DNA from: an uncultured Acidiferrobacteraceae bacterium
GTDB taxonomy: Bacteria; Pseudomonadota; Gammaproteobacteria; Arenicellales; UBA868
NCBI GenBank assembly: GCA_913062915.1
Contig: CAJXWH010000002.1
Coordinates: 1 to 47,291 of the forward strand
DNA: 47,291 nucleotides
Direction of reading: 5' to 3'
The position numbers and the translations under genes are program-made. This document shows, piece by piece, positions 26,604 to 35,753 of the stretch. The stretch's first letter is position 1. Every line of letters starts with the position of its first letter. The notes under the pieces are model-generated. The model searched no databases. It was not told the origin of the DNA and saw only the letters and a program-made list of their open reading frames with translations.

Positions 26604-27228
26604 AGTTCAGGACTTCGAAATGGGCTTCGGTCGGGGCCGTCTGACGCCCGTTGATCGGCAGGATATCCTGGGGGCAAGCCGAAAACGCGACGATCACATC
26701 CTGCTCGGCCCGCAGGACGACATAGTCTCCCGGTCGCGTCACGGGTTCCTCAAACGACAGGGCGCCATTCCCGGTCCATGGGATGTTCATGAAAAGGTTC
26801 AACGGCGATGGCACCCAGGATATGTCAACACCCAACTCCTTGGTCGCAAGACGCAGATTATCCGCACAGTTGTCGTGATAGTCGGTGCACCCGAGCAAAC
26901 CGTAGCGTTCATTGTCGCAAGCCGCCATCAACGTATCGTGGACACCGGGAGAGGTGTCTTCCTCGAGGTTCAAAATGGCTCTTCGCCGGTTGGAATAGTA
27001 ACTGTCTCCGAGTGCTGCCCGAATCTTGCAGATGGTCGCCCGGGTGGCATCCATTGACATGAATTCAGTGACGTCCTCGGCGCTAAATGCCCAGGTATCC
27101 ACCACCTGCGCGCCGTGTGTATTGACCACTTTGACGGCCTGGCCCTGGCGGATCGATACGGCCTTGCCGGCCCGGGCCGGAATAGTGATGAGCGCACCTG
27201 GTGAATGATTTGTGGTTGCCATGATCAT
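26602..27228 (-). CDS. DUF1989 / urea carboxylase-associated family protein
   Basis: GQAVKVVNTHGAQVVDTWAF...SMDATR...LTL-type core ...GCTDYHDNCADNL...SPLNLFMNIPW...VVLRAEQDVIVAFSACPQDI. Confidence 0.88.
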   Translation of the reverse strand: MIMATTNHSPGALITIPARAGKAVSIRQGQAVKVVNTHGAQVVDTWAFSAEDVTEFMSMDATRATICKIRAALGDSYYSNRRRAILNLEEDTSPGVHDTLMAACDNERYGLLGCTDYHDNCADNLRLATKELGVDISWVPSPLNLFMNIPWTGNGALSFEEPVTRPGDYVVLRAEQDVIVAFSACPQDILPINGRQTAPTEAHFEVLN

Positions 27229-27312
27229 TGTCTCCGTCGCCGGCTCCTCACCTCACGCCGGTTCCACAATCCCTGTGGGGCCCATGCATGGTCGGCGCAT
27301 TATTGTGTCCGC

Positions 27313-27642
27313 TTAGGCAGGCGGCTTGTATACGCTTAACACCGCTTTAGCCTTCTTCATGCCAGAGACCGCCTGATCCAAGGTCAGCAGTTTGGTGGTT
27401 TTTCCGCCCACTATGGCGCCAGTCGATGAAATCGCCAGCGCCACTCCGACCATTGACTCATCATCCGGCATATCCGCAATTACGACCAGGTCGTCTTCAC
27501 CAAAGGCCATCCATGCACCGACCATCGTGCCACCATTGGCTTCTATCGCTGCTTGTGCCGCTCCCGTTCGATCCTGCGGATTGTTAACCAACGCTTTAAT
27601 GGCCTCTCCGGAATAAGATGCTTGATACATGTATACAGGCAT
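27313..27642 (-). CDS. GYD domain-containing protein
   Basis: MPVYMYQASYSGEAIKALVNNPQDRTGAAQAAIEANGGTMVGAWMAFGEDDLVVIADMPDDESMVGVALAI. Confidence 0.85.
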   Translation of the reverse strand: MPVYMYQASYSGEAIKALVNNPQDRTGAAQAAIEANGGTMVGAWMAFGEDDLVVIADMPDDESMVGVALAISSTGAIVGGKTTKLLTLDQAVSGMKKAKAVLSVYKPPA

Positions 27643-27850
27643 TGTTCTCCTCCTTAGTACTGAACGATTAGAATTAGGAAAGCAATTCATCTCCCCAGAA
27701 CCACAGTATCAAATCCGATATCCGGTCGCAAATCAGCCCGGCTTCCGACTGAAAAAAAGAAGATCCGGTGGGTCCCGAAAACTCTTGCAAGTTCCAATCC
27801 GGCGACTAAGGTGACCGTAATGGGCCGCGACCGATCGCGTGCCGTCGCCG

Positions 27851-28600
27851 TCAGAAAAGTGCTGGCAGAACTTCGCCGATGTTGCCAAGCAATACCGCGT
27901 CAGCCACCGGGTCCATATCAGTCGGCATAGCATTGATGATGATGATCTGCGCTCCGAAATCCCGGGCCAAGGGTACCAGACCGGCCACCGGGTAGACCGA
28001 CAGCGATGAACCGACTGCGAGCAGCAGATCCGAGTGCCGGGCCGCCTGTTCTGCCCGCGCCAAGTCCTGCGGCACCAGTGATTGCCCGAACGAGATGGTC
28101 GCCGACTTGAGGATCCCACCACACAACGGGCAGTCGGGATCCGCTTCGCCGGCTTGCAAACGCACCAACACCTTTGTCATCGGGGCGCGGTAACTGCATG
28201 TGAGACAGGCCACCTCGCGGACCGTGCCATGAATCTCGATCACGTTTTCGGGGCTGTTGCCGGCGAGTTGGTGTAATCCGTCAATGTTCTGGGTAATCAC
28301 CGTCTTGAGCTTGCCACACGCTTCCAGCCGCGCCAGCGCCTGGTGGCCGGCTCCTGGCTCTGCTGCCCAGACCGGAGAGTCCAACCGGGCCCGCCAGGCC
28401 CTCACGCGGATGGCAGGGTCATCCAGGTAGTAACGAATGTTAGAGAGTTTTTCCGCATCCGGGTCGCGGGTCCAGAGTCCTTTGGGGCCACGAAAATCGG
28501 GAATTCCCGATTCGGTAGAAATCCCGGCCCCGGTCAACGCAACCACGTGGTCGGCCGAGTCAAGCCACTCTTTGGCCTGCCCCATTCGATCAGTGCTCAT
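27851..28600 (-). CDS. Sir2-family NAD-dependent protein deacylase
   Basis: [34 protein letters not shown], CxxC pairs (CLTC, CPLC), [14 protein letters not shown]. Confidence 0.95.
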   Translation of the reverse strand: MSTDRMGQAKEWLDSADHVVALTGAGISTESGIPDFRGPKGLWTRDPDAEKLSNIRYYLDDPAIRVRAWRARLDSPVWAAEPGAGHQALARLEACGKLKTVITQNIDGLHQLAGNSPENVIEIHGTVREVACLTCSYRAPMTKVLVRLQAGEADPDCPLCGGILKSATISFGQSLVPQDLARAEQAARHSDLLLAVGSSLSVYPVAGLVPLARDFGAQIIIINAMPTDMDPVADAVLLGNIGEVLPALF

Positions 28601-28630
28601 GGTGTTAGTGCTCCGGCAGGGTGACGATGG

Positions 28631-28828
28631 TCACCGGAGTTTCTTGACCAGCCAGTGACCCGCCACCCAGAACGGCGCACAGCACAAGTACAGAAAGAAA
28701 CTTTTGATATTCATCACGATCAATGCCTGGATCGCGAGCAGCACCCCGCCGATTCCAATAAACACGCAGACGCTCATGGCACAAAAGATGAAAAACCAGC
28801 GCCAATCCTGAAGCTTCTGCTTAGGCAT
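28631..28828 (-). CDS. small hydrophobic membrane protein
   Basis: 65 aa with two hydrophobic stretches (FIFCAMSVCVFIGIGGVLLAI; SFFLYLCCAPFWVAGHWL). Confidence 0.5.
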   Translation of the reverse strand: MPKQKLQDWRWFFIFCAMSVCVFIGIGGVLLAIQALIVMNIKSFFLYLCCAPFWVAGHWLVKKLR

Positions 28829-28834
28829 GAGTGG

Positions 28835-29017
28835 TCACTTAAAATAAATCAAATAAATCAAGTACGCCATACCGCCCATTGCACTGATCTCGAGCAGCGC
28901 CACGATCACGATCATCATCTTGGAGAGTTTATGCTTGCCGACGCTTGTCTGACCTCTCTGGGCCTGCTTGCGCTCCTCCTCGTAGGTGGCCGCCACCTGT
29001 AATCTCTCCCGGTCCAT
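28835..29017 (-). CDS. small single-TM protein
   Basis: 60 aa; C-terminal MMIVIVALLEISAMGGMAYLIYLIYF; 6 nt upstream of another small TM ORF on the same strand. Confidence 0.45.
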   Translation of the reverse strand: MDRERLQVAATYEEERKQAQRGQTSVGKHKLSKMMIVIVALLEISAMGGMAYLIYLIYFK

Positions 29018-29073
29018 TTATTGCAATCCGCTGGTTATCAACGATGGTGATGGGGGATCAACAAGTGTTGCGG

Positions 29074-29733
29074 TCATAAATCAAGATTGCCAAGAATCGT
29101 AGGCATGATTCCATCTTCAACGTAATCGACTGGTGCGGGCGACTCGCCCTCATTCTTGAGCCAGACCGCAAACGGTGCCACTAGGAATCCCACTGCTAAT
29201 AATGGTCTTGGGTTGGTTTTCATTTTGTTCGGGTGGGTACGGGTATCGTTTTGTACAGCCCCGACCGCTGATACTGTTGAGCTAAACCGCACTGGTGCGC
29301 CTTGCTCGTCACAGGTGCCGTACGCCCAAAGGTTAAACGATTCGCCTGATCTTGGTTCTATCTCGCCGAGTACCAGCGCACAGGGGTTGTTGTCGAGCTG
29401 GCCGATCACCGGGGTTCGCAACTCACGCCAAGTCTGCCCATCGGCGGCGTAATGTGTGGCTGCATCATAACCGGGTATGTCCTCCTGAGCTTTGGCTGTA
29501 TACCCCTTGCCGACAGACAAAAAATAACAAGGCACCTTGCCAGAACCCGCCTGGCCCAACGATTGAAAATGATCTGCCTTCTGGTCCTGGGATCGATACG
29601 TCCAAAAGGCAACGCCGTCCCGCTCGAGTTGCGCTGTCGTCTCTCGAATGATGGTTGCAGGCGCCGCTGCCGGCCGCGGTTCGACCACGACCAATACGCA
29701 GTACGATGACAGTGTCTCCATGACGTGACTCAA
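29074..29733 (-). CDS. hypothetical protein
   Basis: 219 aa intact ORF; no family recognised. Confidence 0.55.
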   Translation of the reverse strand: MSHVMETLSSYCVLVVVEPRPAAAPATIIRETTAQLERDGVAFWTYRSQDQKADHFQSLGQAGSGKVPCYFLSVGKGYTAKAQEDIPGYDAATHYAADGQTWRELRTPVIGQLDNNPCALVLGEIEPRSGESFNLWAYGTCDEQGAPVRFSSTVSAVGAVQNDTRTHPNKMKTNPRPLLAVGFLVAPFAVWLKNEGESPAPVDYVEDGIMPTILGNLDL

Positions 29734-29784
29734 TCGTCGGGCAAAGACCTCTGCTCTCGCAAGAGACCCGGACCAACGCTGTTG

Positions 29785-31203
29785 CTAACGGGGGTCCATA
29801 GGTACCTGCGATGCCAATCCAAGAACTTCTTCCATTCGGTGACAAGCCCGCAATAATTCTGCCTCCCCTCGTGGTCGACCGATCACCTGCACAGCGATCG
29901 GTAGTCCGGATGACGTAAACCCTGCCGGAAGACTCAGTGCGGGGCAAGATGTCATTGTGACTGCAAACGTGATCGCAATCCAATCGATATACGTTTCGGT
30001 CGGCTGCCCCGCAATGGTTTCGACATAACGCTGCTCCATCGGAAACGGCGGTACCGAGACCGTAGGACACAGCAGCAGATCGTAGTGTTCGAAGAAAGCC
30101 GCCATCCGGTGATACAGCTGCCACCGTATTCTTTCAGCGCTCAGCAATTCAGCGTTTGTCACCGCCAGACCTTTCTCTATATTCCAGACGATTTCAGGCG
30201 CTATCTGTTCGCGGTGATCCTTGAGGAGGTCTTCCATCAGACCCGCAATCAAAATTCCCCGCAACGTTTGAAATGCTTCGATCACGCCCGAAAAATCTGG
30301 CGCAGCGTGGCAAACTTCCGCACCGATTTCCGTAAACCGTTGCGCTGCAGCTGCACAAATTTCGGCCACTTCCGACTCCATCGGCACGATGCCCAGATCC
30401 GGACTGAAAGCCACCCGTCGGGGTAGAGCCGTATCCTCTAGGGCACGAACAAATGAGGTGCCACTGTGCTCAAACGACAACGGATCCTCCGGGCTGCTGC
30501 CGACAGCCCCGTCCAACATCAACGCCACGTCGGCAACACAACGGCCCATCGGACCTTCTACCCACAGTGTATCGAATGCTGGAAGCCGGCGACCTCGTGG
30601 CACCCGGCCCGGGCTGGGTCGCAAGCCCACTACGCTGTTGAAACTGGCCGGCACCCGCAAGCTGCCACCGAGATCGTTCCCCGTTGCCAGCCAGACCATT
30701 CCTGTAGCCAGTGCAACCGCCGATCCACCGGAGGATCCTCCTGCGCTCAACCGGGCATCCCATGGATTCAGTGTGTGCCCAAATACCGGGTTGAAGGTAT
30801 GTGCACCGGCCCACTCCGGTACATTTGATTTTCCGACCGGGATCGCACCGGCAGCCTCGAGTTTCGATACGGTGGCGTCGGATCGATCGGCCCTGTGGTT
30901 GGTGAAGATCGGGGAACCATACGTGGTGCGAACCCCTGCAAGGTCGTTGTAGTCCTTTACCGCAATCGGCAGACCAAAGAGCGGTCCACATTCGCCGCCT
31001 GAGGCGGTAGTTTGCGACAGCTTTCGGGCTCTCTCGCGCGCCTGGTCAAGGCACAGAATTGGCAATGCATTGACCTTTGGGTTCACTTCCTCGATACGCT
31101 TTACGGCAGCATCCAGCACTTCGAGTGGAGACACCTGTTTGGCGCGGATTTTACGAGCGACTTCGGTCGCCGTAAGGTCAATCAGTTGGTTACCCGACAC
31201 CAT
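29785..31203 (-). CDS. amidase (amidase signature family)
   Basis: PLFGLPIAVKDYNDLAG; LSAGGSSGGSAVALATGMVWLATGNDLGGSLRVPASFN (Ser-cisSer-Lys hallmark region). Confidence 0.95.
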   Translation of the reverse strand: MVSGNQLIDLTATEVARKIRAKQVSPLEVLDAAVKRIEEVNPKVNALPILCLDQARERARKLSQTTASGGECGPLFGLPIAVKDYNDLAGVRTTYGSPIFTNHRADRSDATVSKLEAAGAIPVGKSNVPEWAGAHTFNPVFGHTLNPWDARLSAGGSSGGSAVALATGMVWLATGNDLGGSLRVPASFNSVVGLRPSPGRVPRGRRLPAFDTLWVEGPMGRCVADVALMLDGAVGSSPEDPLSFEHSGTSFVRALEDTALPRRVAFSPDLGIVPMESEVAEICAAAAQRFTEIGAEVCHAAPDFSGVIEAFQTLRGILIAGLMEDLLKDHREQIAPEIVWNIEKGLAVTNAELLSAERIRWQLYHRMAAFFEHYDLLLCPTVSVPPFPMEQRYVETIAGQPTETYIDWIAITFAVTMTSCPALSLPAGFTSSGLPIAVQVIGRPRGEAELLRACHRMEEVLGLASQVPMDPR

Positions 31204-31221
31204 GGGATTTCGCTTGTTCGA

Positions 31222-31593
31222 TCAGGACAGATCGAGGGACTTCAATTTAAGGTCTTCGAGTGCAACGTACCGCAGCGCCGCTTCGCCCGGCGCAGTCAAC
31301 ACCACGCGCGGGGCAACTCCCGCCTCGTGCGCCTCTTGCCATCATTGGGCGCACAGACACCAGCGCTCGCCGGGTTTGAGACCGGGAAAGCCGAACTCCG
31401 GTCGCGGCGTACTGAGATCGTTGCCACACGCTCGGGAAAATTCCAGAAATTCCCGAGACATCTGTGCGCAAACGGCATGGGTGCCGAGATCGTCTGACCT
31501 CGCTCGATAACAACCATCCCGATAAAAATCCGTTTCAGGCGACTGTGAACAGATCGCCAGAGGCTCACCTAAGACGGTCCGGGCTTCGGTCAT
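31222..31593 (-). pseudogene. DUF2237 family gene interrupted by an in-frame TGA
   Basis: MTEARTVLGEPLAICSQSPETDFYRDGCYRARSDDLGTHAVCAQMSREFLEFSRACGNDLSTPRPEFGFPGLKPGERWCLCAQ-TGA(31344-31342)-WQEAHEAGVAPRVVLTAPGEAALRYVALEDLKLKSLDLS-stop; same frame throughout, 124 codons including the terminal stop. Confidence 0.8.
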
Positions 31594-31627
31594 GGCGGCT
31601 GTCGCTTTTTTATCACCCTGCCGCAAC

Positions 31628-32803
31628 TCAACTGGACAAGCACCGCATCCCCTGGTCCAACCCGTTCAGGGTCAATGGGAACATCCGGTCGCCGATCAGT
31701 TCGCGCACCATATCGATAGAGTGCGTATGGTTCCAATAATTCCGCGGCGTCGGATTCAACCAGATCAGCTTGGGATAGGTCGAGGTCATGCGGCGCATCC
31801 AGGTTTCGCCAGGCTCTTCGTTGATGTACTCGATATTACCGCCCGGACTCGCGATCTCGTACGGCGCCATGGCGGCATCGCCTATGAAAACAATCTTGTA
31901 GTCGGCCGGAAACTTGTGAATGATGTCCCACGTCGGCGTCACTTCACTGTTGCGTCGGCGATTGTCTTCCCATACAAAATCATAAAGAAAATTATGAAAG
32001 TAAAAGTATTGGAGATTCTTAAATTCGCGTCGGGTCGCCGAAAATAATTCTTCGCAGATCCGCACGTAGGGGTACATCGACCCACCGACATCAAAGAAAA
32101 TCAGTACCTTGACCGCATTGTGCCGCTCCGGGACCAGCTTGAGATCCAGCAACCCGGCGTTTCTGGCAGTCGATCGAATGGTGTCGTCCAGGTCGAGCTC
32201 TTCATCAGCACCAGTACGTGCAAATTTGCGTAGCCGTTTCAACGCGACTTTGATGTTGCGGGTTCCCAATTCAACAGAATCATCCAGATTGCGGTAGTTG
32301 CGCTGGTCCCAGACCTTGACCGCACCCCCGTTTTTCCCTTCTCCACCGATGCGGATCCCCTCTGGGTGATAACCACTATGCCCGAACGGCGAGGTTCCGC
32401 CCGTGCCAATCCACCGGCTGCCGCCGGCATGGCGCTTCTCCTGCTGTTCGAGACGCTTCTTGAATTCCTCCAGCAATTTTTCCAACCCGCCGAGGGTTTT
32501 AATCTTCTGTTTGTCCTCTTCCGTCAGGTATTTCTCGAATTCCGCCCGCAACCAGTCTTCCGGAATCAATGCATCGATGAATTCGTCAAAGGACTGCAGA
32601 TCTTCAAAGTACGCACCGAACGCCTGGTCAAATCGATCAAACAGCTTTTCATCTTTCACTAGGCATATGCGGGCGAGATGATAAAAATCATCCATAGATC
32701 CAAGCACCAGGCGCTTGGCCATCGCTTCGAGGAGGATCAGAAACTCCCTGGTAGAAACAGGGAGTCCGGCCTGTTTCAGTCCCAGAAAAAAATCGATCAA
32801 CAT
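31628..32803 (-). CDS. VWA domain-containing CoxE-like protein
   Basis: VLIFFDVGGSMYPYVRICEELFSA; FIGDAAMAPYEI; PKLIWLNPTPRNYW. ATG at 32803 avoids overlap with MoxR. Confidence 0.88.
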   Translation of the reverse strand: MLIDFFLGLKQAGLPVSTREFLILLEAMAKRLVLGSMDDFYHLARICLVKDEKLFDRFDQAFGAYFEDLQSFDEFIDALIPEDWLRAEFEKYLTEEDKQKIKTLGGLEKLLEEFKKRLEQQEKRHAGGSRWIGTGGTSPFGHSGYHPEGIRIGGEGKNGGAVKVWDQRNYRNLDDSVELGTRNIKVALKRLRKFARTGADEELDLDDTIRSTARNAGLLDLKLVPERHNAVKVLIFFDVGGSMYPYVRICEELFSATRREFKNLQYFYFHNFLYDFVWEDNRRRNSEVTPTWDIIHKFPADYKIVFIGDAAMAPYEIASPGGNIEYINEEPGETWMRRMTSTYPKLIWLNPTPRNYWNHTHSIDMVRELIGDRMFPLTLNGLDQGMRCLSS

Positions 32804-32810
32804 ATCGTCT

Positions 32811-33656
32811 TTAGCGAGCCTCGCGGCGGGCGAGAAACGCCAATCGCTGGAGCGTGTGGACATCCTGCTCGTTCTTCAGCAATGCGCCGTACAGCGGAGG
32901 AATCACCTTGTTCTTGTCACGGTTTTTCAGAATGTCTTCTGGAATCTCGTCGGCCATCAACAACTTCAACCAGTCGATCAATTCGGAGGTCGACGGTTTT
33001 TTCCTGAGGCCCGGAGCTTCTCGCACCTCAAAGAACACATCCAGCGCATCTTTAACCAGATCCTGGCGTATGTTAGGAAAGTGAACTGCCACGATTTCTT
33101 CCATCGTCTTCTTGTTCGGGAAACTAATATAGTGAAAGAAACAACGGCGCAGAAAGGCATCCGGTAATTCTTTTTCGTTGTTGCTGGTAATGATCACAAT
33201 CGGCCGGGTCTGCGCCTTGACCGTCTCGCCGGTCTCGTACACGAAAAATTCCATCTGGTCGAGTTCTGTAAGCAGATCATTTGGAAACTCGATATCTGCC
33301 TTGTCGATCTCGTCGATCAGGAGTACCACCCGCTCATCGGCAACAAAGGCATCCCAGAGCTTGCCACGCTTGATGTAGTTACGGATATCATGGACCTTCT
33401 CGTCGCCAAGTTGAGAATCGCGCAGTCGTGATACCGCGTCGTATTCATACAGTCCCTGTTGCGCCTTACTGGTCGACTTGATGTGCCAACTGATGAGACG
33501 TTTACCCAGCGCCTGAGACACTTCTCCGGCCAGCAAGGTTTTCCCTGTGCCTGGCTCTCCCTTGATTAATAACGGTCGCTCCAGCGTAACCGCAGCGTGG
33601 ACTGCAATCTGCAGATCCTCGGTGGCGACGTAGCGTTTTGTTCCTTGAAATCGCAT
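32811..33656 (-). CDS. MoxR-family AAA+ ATPase
   Basis: LLIKGEPGTGKTLLAGEV (Walker A), VVLLIDEIDKAD (Walker B), IVIITSNNEKELPDAFLRRC. Confidence 0.95.
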   Translation of the reverse strand: MRFQGTKRYVATEDLQIAVHAAVTLERPLLIKGEPGTGKTLLAGEVSQALGKRLISWHIKSTSKAQQGLYEYDAVSRLRDSQLGDEKVHDIRNYIKRGKLWDAFVADERVVLLIDEIDKADIEFPNDLLTELDQMEFFVYETGETVKAQTRPIVIITSNNEKELPDAFLRRCFFHYISFPNKKTMEEIVAVHFPNIRQDLVKDALDVFFEVREAPGLRKKPSTSELIDWLKLLMADEIPEDILKNRDKNKVIPPLYGALLKNEQDVHTLQRLAFLARREAR

Positions 33657-33866
33657 TACCACCTCGATGAAGGTTCCTGTGTTACGTGGTACGAATGTAG
33701 CCGCGTCCGTCGTCGGCGAAATAAAATCAGAATGATGTTGGTGAAACATGCCAGTATAGCGGGTCGTAGCCGATCGTCATCATCACGACAAATCAAAGTA
33801 ACTCTCTGATCAAAGCAAGACCGAGAATCAGTCGTGGTCGATCCGAACCCGCGGATGCCGTCCTCC

Positions 33867-34805
33867 TCATCGCCGTGGCCGCGGCCCTGGTGGCGCTTGG
33901 GATTCCCGGTACAAGAAGAAAATTGTGCTGCCGATAATGGTGCCGGCTCCCACCCAGGTCCACAGGTCTGGAAACTCAGCGAAGAACGCAAACCCAAACA
34001 GCCCCGCCCAAAGTAACCGGGTGAAATCGAGTGGAAAGACCGCGGCCGAGTCGATCAACTTCAGACCTCTGGTCATTGCCAGATGCCCGAGCGTGCCAAA
34101 GATGCCCATCAATCCCAGCCAGGCATAGTCGGTCCAGCCCGGCCAGGTCCAGACCGCAACTGCGAACGGGAACGACAGCAAACTTAACTGAATTCCAAAC
34201 CATACGACGATCGAGACGGTTGTATCGGTTCGAGACAGTTGCTTCACCATGACAACACTGCTGCCCCAGCAGATGGCCGAAAACAAAACAAGGAGCGTGC
34301 CAACATTCCACTCGATCAGACCGGGCCTCAGTATGACCAAGACTCCAAGGAAACCGGTGAAGACGGCAGCCAGTCGCTGACGCGACAGATGTTCTTTCAG
34401 GAAGATGGCTGCAATGATTGAGCCTAAGATGGCATTGGTAAAACTCAAGGCTGTCGCTTCGGCGAGCGGTACCAGGCTGAGCCCATAGAACCAGGTCAAC
34501 ATCGCCCCGATTCCGGTGATCCCCCGCAAGAACTGCAGTTTCGGCTGGGCCGTCCGGATGAGCCCCACTCCGTGCCGAAAAAACAGGGGAGACAAGGCGA
34601 AAAAACCAAACAGGCTCCTGAAAAACGCAAGTTCAAACGGATGAATGTCAGCGCTTAGGTACCGCACGATGGTATGCATCGCGGTCAACGCGCCCGCAGC
34701 GAGGATCACGAGAACACCACTCCGCCCTGTTACCGGGATCGCCTGCCACCGGCCAACTGCCATCCACCTTGCAGCAATGATTAGGCTTCGCATTCGACGC
34801 CGCAA
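33867..34805 (-). CDS. EamA/DMT-superfamily transporter
   Basis: About ten hydrophobic segments; LPLAEATALSFTNAILGSIIAAIFLKEHLSRQRLAAVFTGFLGVLVILRPG typical of EamA. Confidence 0.9.
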   Translation of the reverse strand: MRRRMRSLIIAARWMAVGRWQAIPVTGRSGVLVILAAGALTAMHTIVRYLSADIHPFELAFFRSLFGFFALSPLFFRHGVGLIRTAQPKLQFLRGITGIGAMLTWFYGLSLVPLAEATALSFTNAILGSIIAAIFLKEHLSRQRLAAVFTGFLGVLVILRPGLIEWNVGTLLVLFSAICWGSSVVMVKQLSRTDTTVSIVVWFGIQLSLLSFPFAVAVWTWPGWTDYAWLGLMGIFGTLGHLAMTRGLKLIDSAAVFPLDFTRLLWAGLFGFAFFAEFPDLWTWVGAGTIIGSTIFFLYRESQAPPGPRPRR

Positions 34806-35003
34806 AAAATGAATCTACTCACCGGCTGAACAATTCAAAGACGTTGAGTGGATTGAGTGGATGTAGGATCTGCCGGATTTAGGACCTGCCAGAAAAGACG
34901 TTCCAAATGCAGCGCCCGATTAACGATGTCTTCGAGCAATTACAAATCCATTATACGGTCGCGACTATACTGGACGTCTTTTGTGGATCTACAAAGTTAA
35001 AGA

Positions 35004-35144
35004 TTGCTAGCCGTTGACGCCCAACACCTATCCAAAACGTTCCAGACGAAACCAGGGCAGGTCGAAGCCGTACAAGATGTCTCCTTCGCTGCGGCCCCTG
35101 GTGAAATTTTTGGGATTTTTGGAGCAAATGGCGCGGGCAGATGA
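35004..35144 (+). pseudogene. truncated ABC-transporter ATPase, terminates at Walker A
   Basis: TTG-started frame (M)LAVDAQHLSKTFQTKPGQVEAVQDVSFAAAPGEIFGIFGANGAGR-TGA. Confidence 0.75.
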
Positions 35145-35403
35145 GAGGGATCATGAGCGAAGGCTGGATGGCCGCCCATTACGAAGGGCGTCATCGCGGC
35201 TCGGCTGTTTGCACTCATCAAATTGTGCTACTCCGTGATTTCGGCGAAAAAAGCAGCCGAAAAAAGTTAAAATTGCCCAGGTAATGACGAACTTTGCACT
35301 TCTTGTGGGTTGCCGCTGATCCCCCGAATGCCAAACCGCGCGACTCTATGCACGGCAAACCTTAGTTCACGAATGGCTCTTTGTCCTCATAGAAACTGAA
35401 CCC

Positions 35404-35724
35404 ATGACCTATATCGTTCATGTCACCGCAATGGTCGAAGGAGATCGCCATCGGATCGAGGCCTTGATCGATGAATACCGGTACAGCTGCTTGAAAAATC
35501 AGCCGGGAATGGACCAGTTTTACGTCTGCCGTTCGCTGCAGGAGGACAATGTCTTTCTGTACACCCAGATATTCAAAGATGCCCAAGCACATAAAGCCCA
35601 CTTGGAAGGCGGTGATCCTCAGCAGTTTTTCGATAAGATGGCGGAACAGGGGTTCCGGTTCCAGGGGCAGTGGATCGCCGGGGTGGAGATCGATACACCG
35701 CCGCCCGGGCGCGGGCTAAACTGA
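35404..35724 (+). CDS. antibiotic biosynthesis monooxygenase (ABM)-type small protein
   Basis: MTYIVHVTAMVEGDRHRIEALIDEYRYSCLKNQPGMDQFYVCRSLQEDNVFLYTQIFKDAQAHKAHLE; ABM-like ferredoxin-fold pattern. Confidence 0.75.
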   Translation: MTYIVHVTAMVEGDRHRIEALIDEYRYSCLKNQPGMDQFYVCRSLQEDNVFLYTQIFKDAQAHKAHLEGGDPQQFFDKMAEQGFRFQGQWIAGVEIDTPPPGRGLN

Positions 35725-35753
35725 CCGAAACCGGGGCCAGTCCACCACCCGCA

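Noticed and set aside
29465-30124. 219-aa minus-strand ORF overlapping amidase and the hypothetical gene
   Set aside because: Out-of-frame overlap with the clear amidase signature protein.
31342-31344. TGA in DUF2237 as selenocysteine codon
   Set aside because: The affected position is better explained as a conserved Arg (CGA->TGA) rather than Cys. A short GGCAA...TTGCC pairing follows but is too weak to call a bacterial SECIS.
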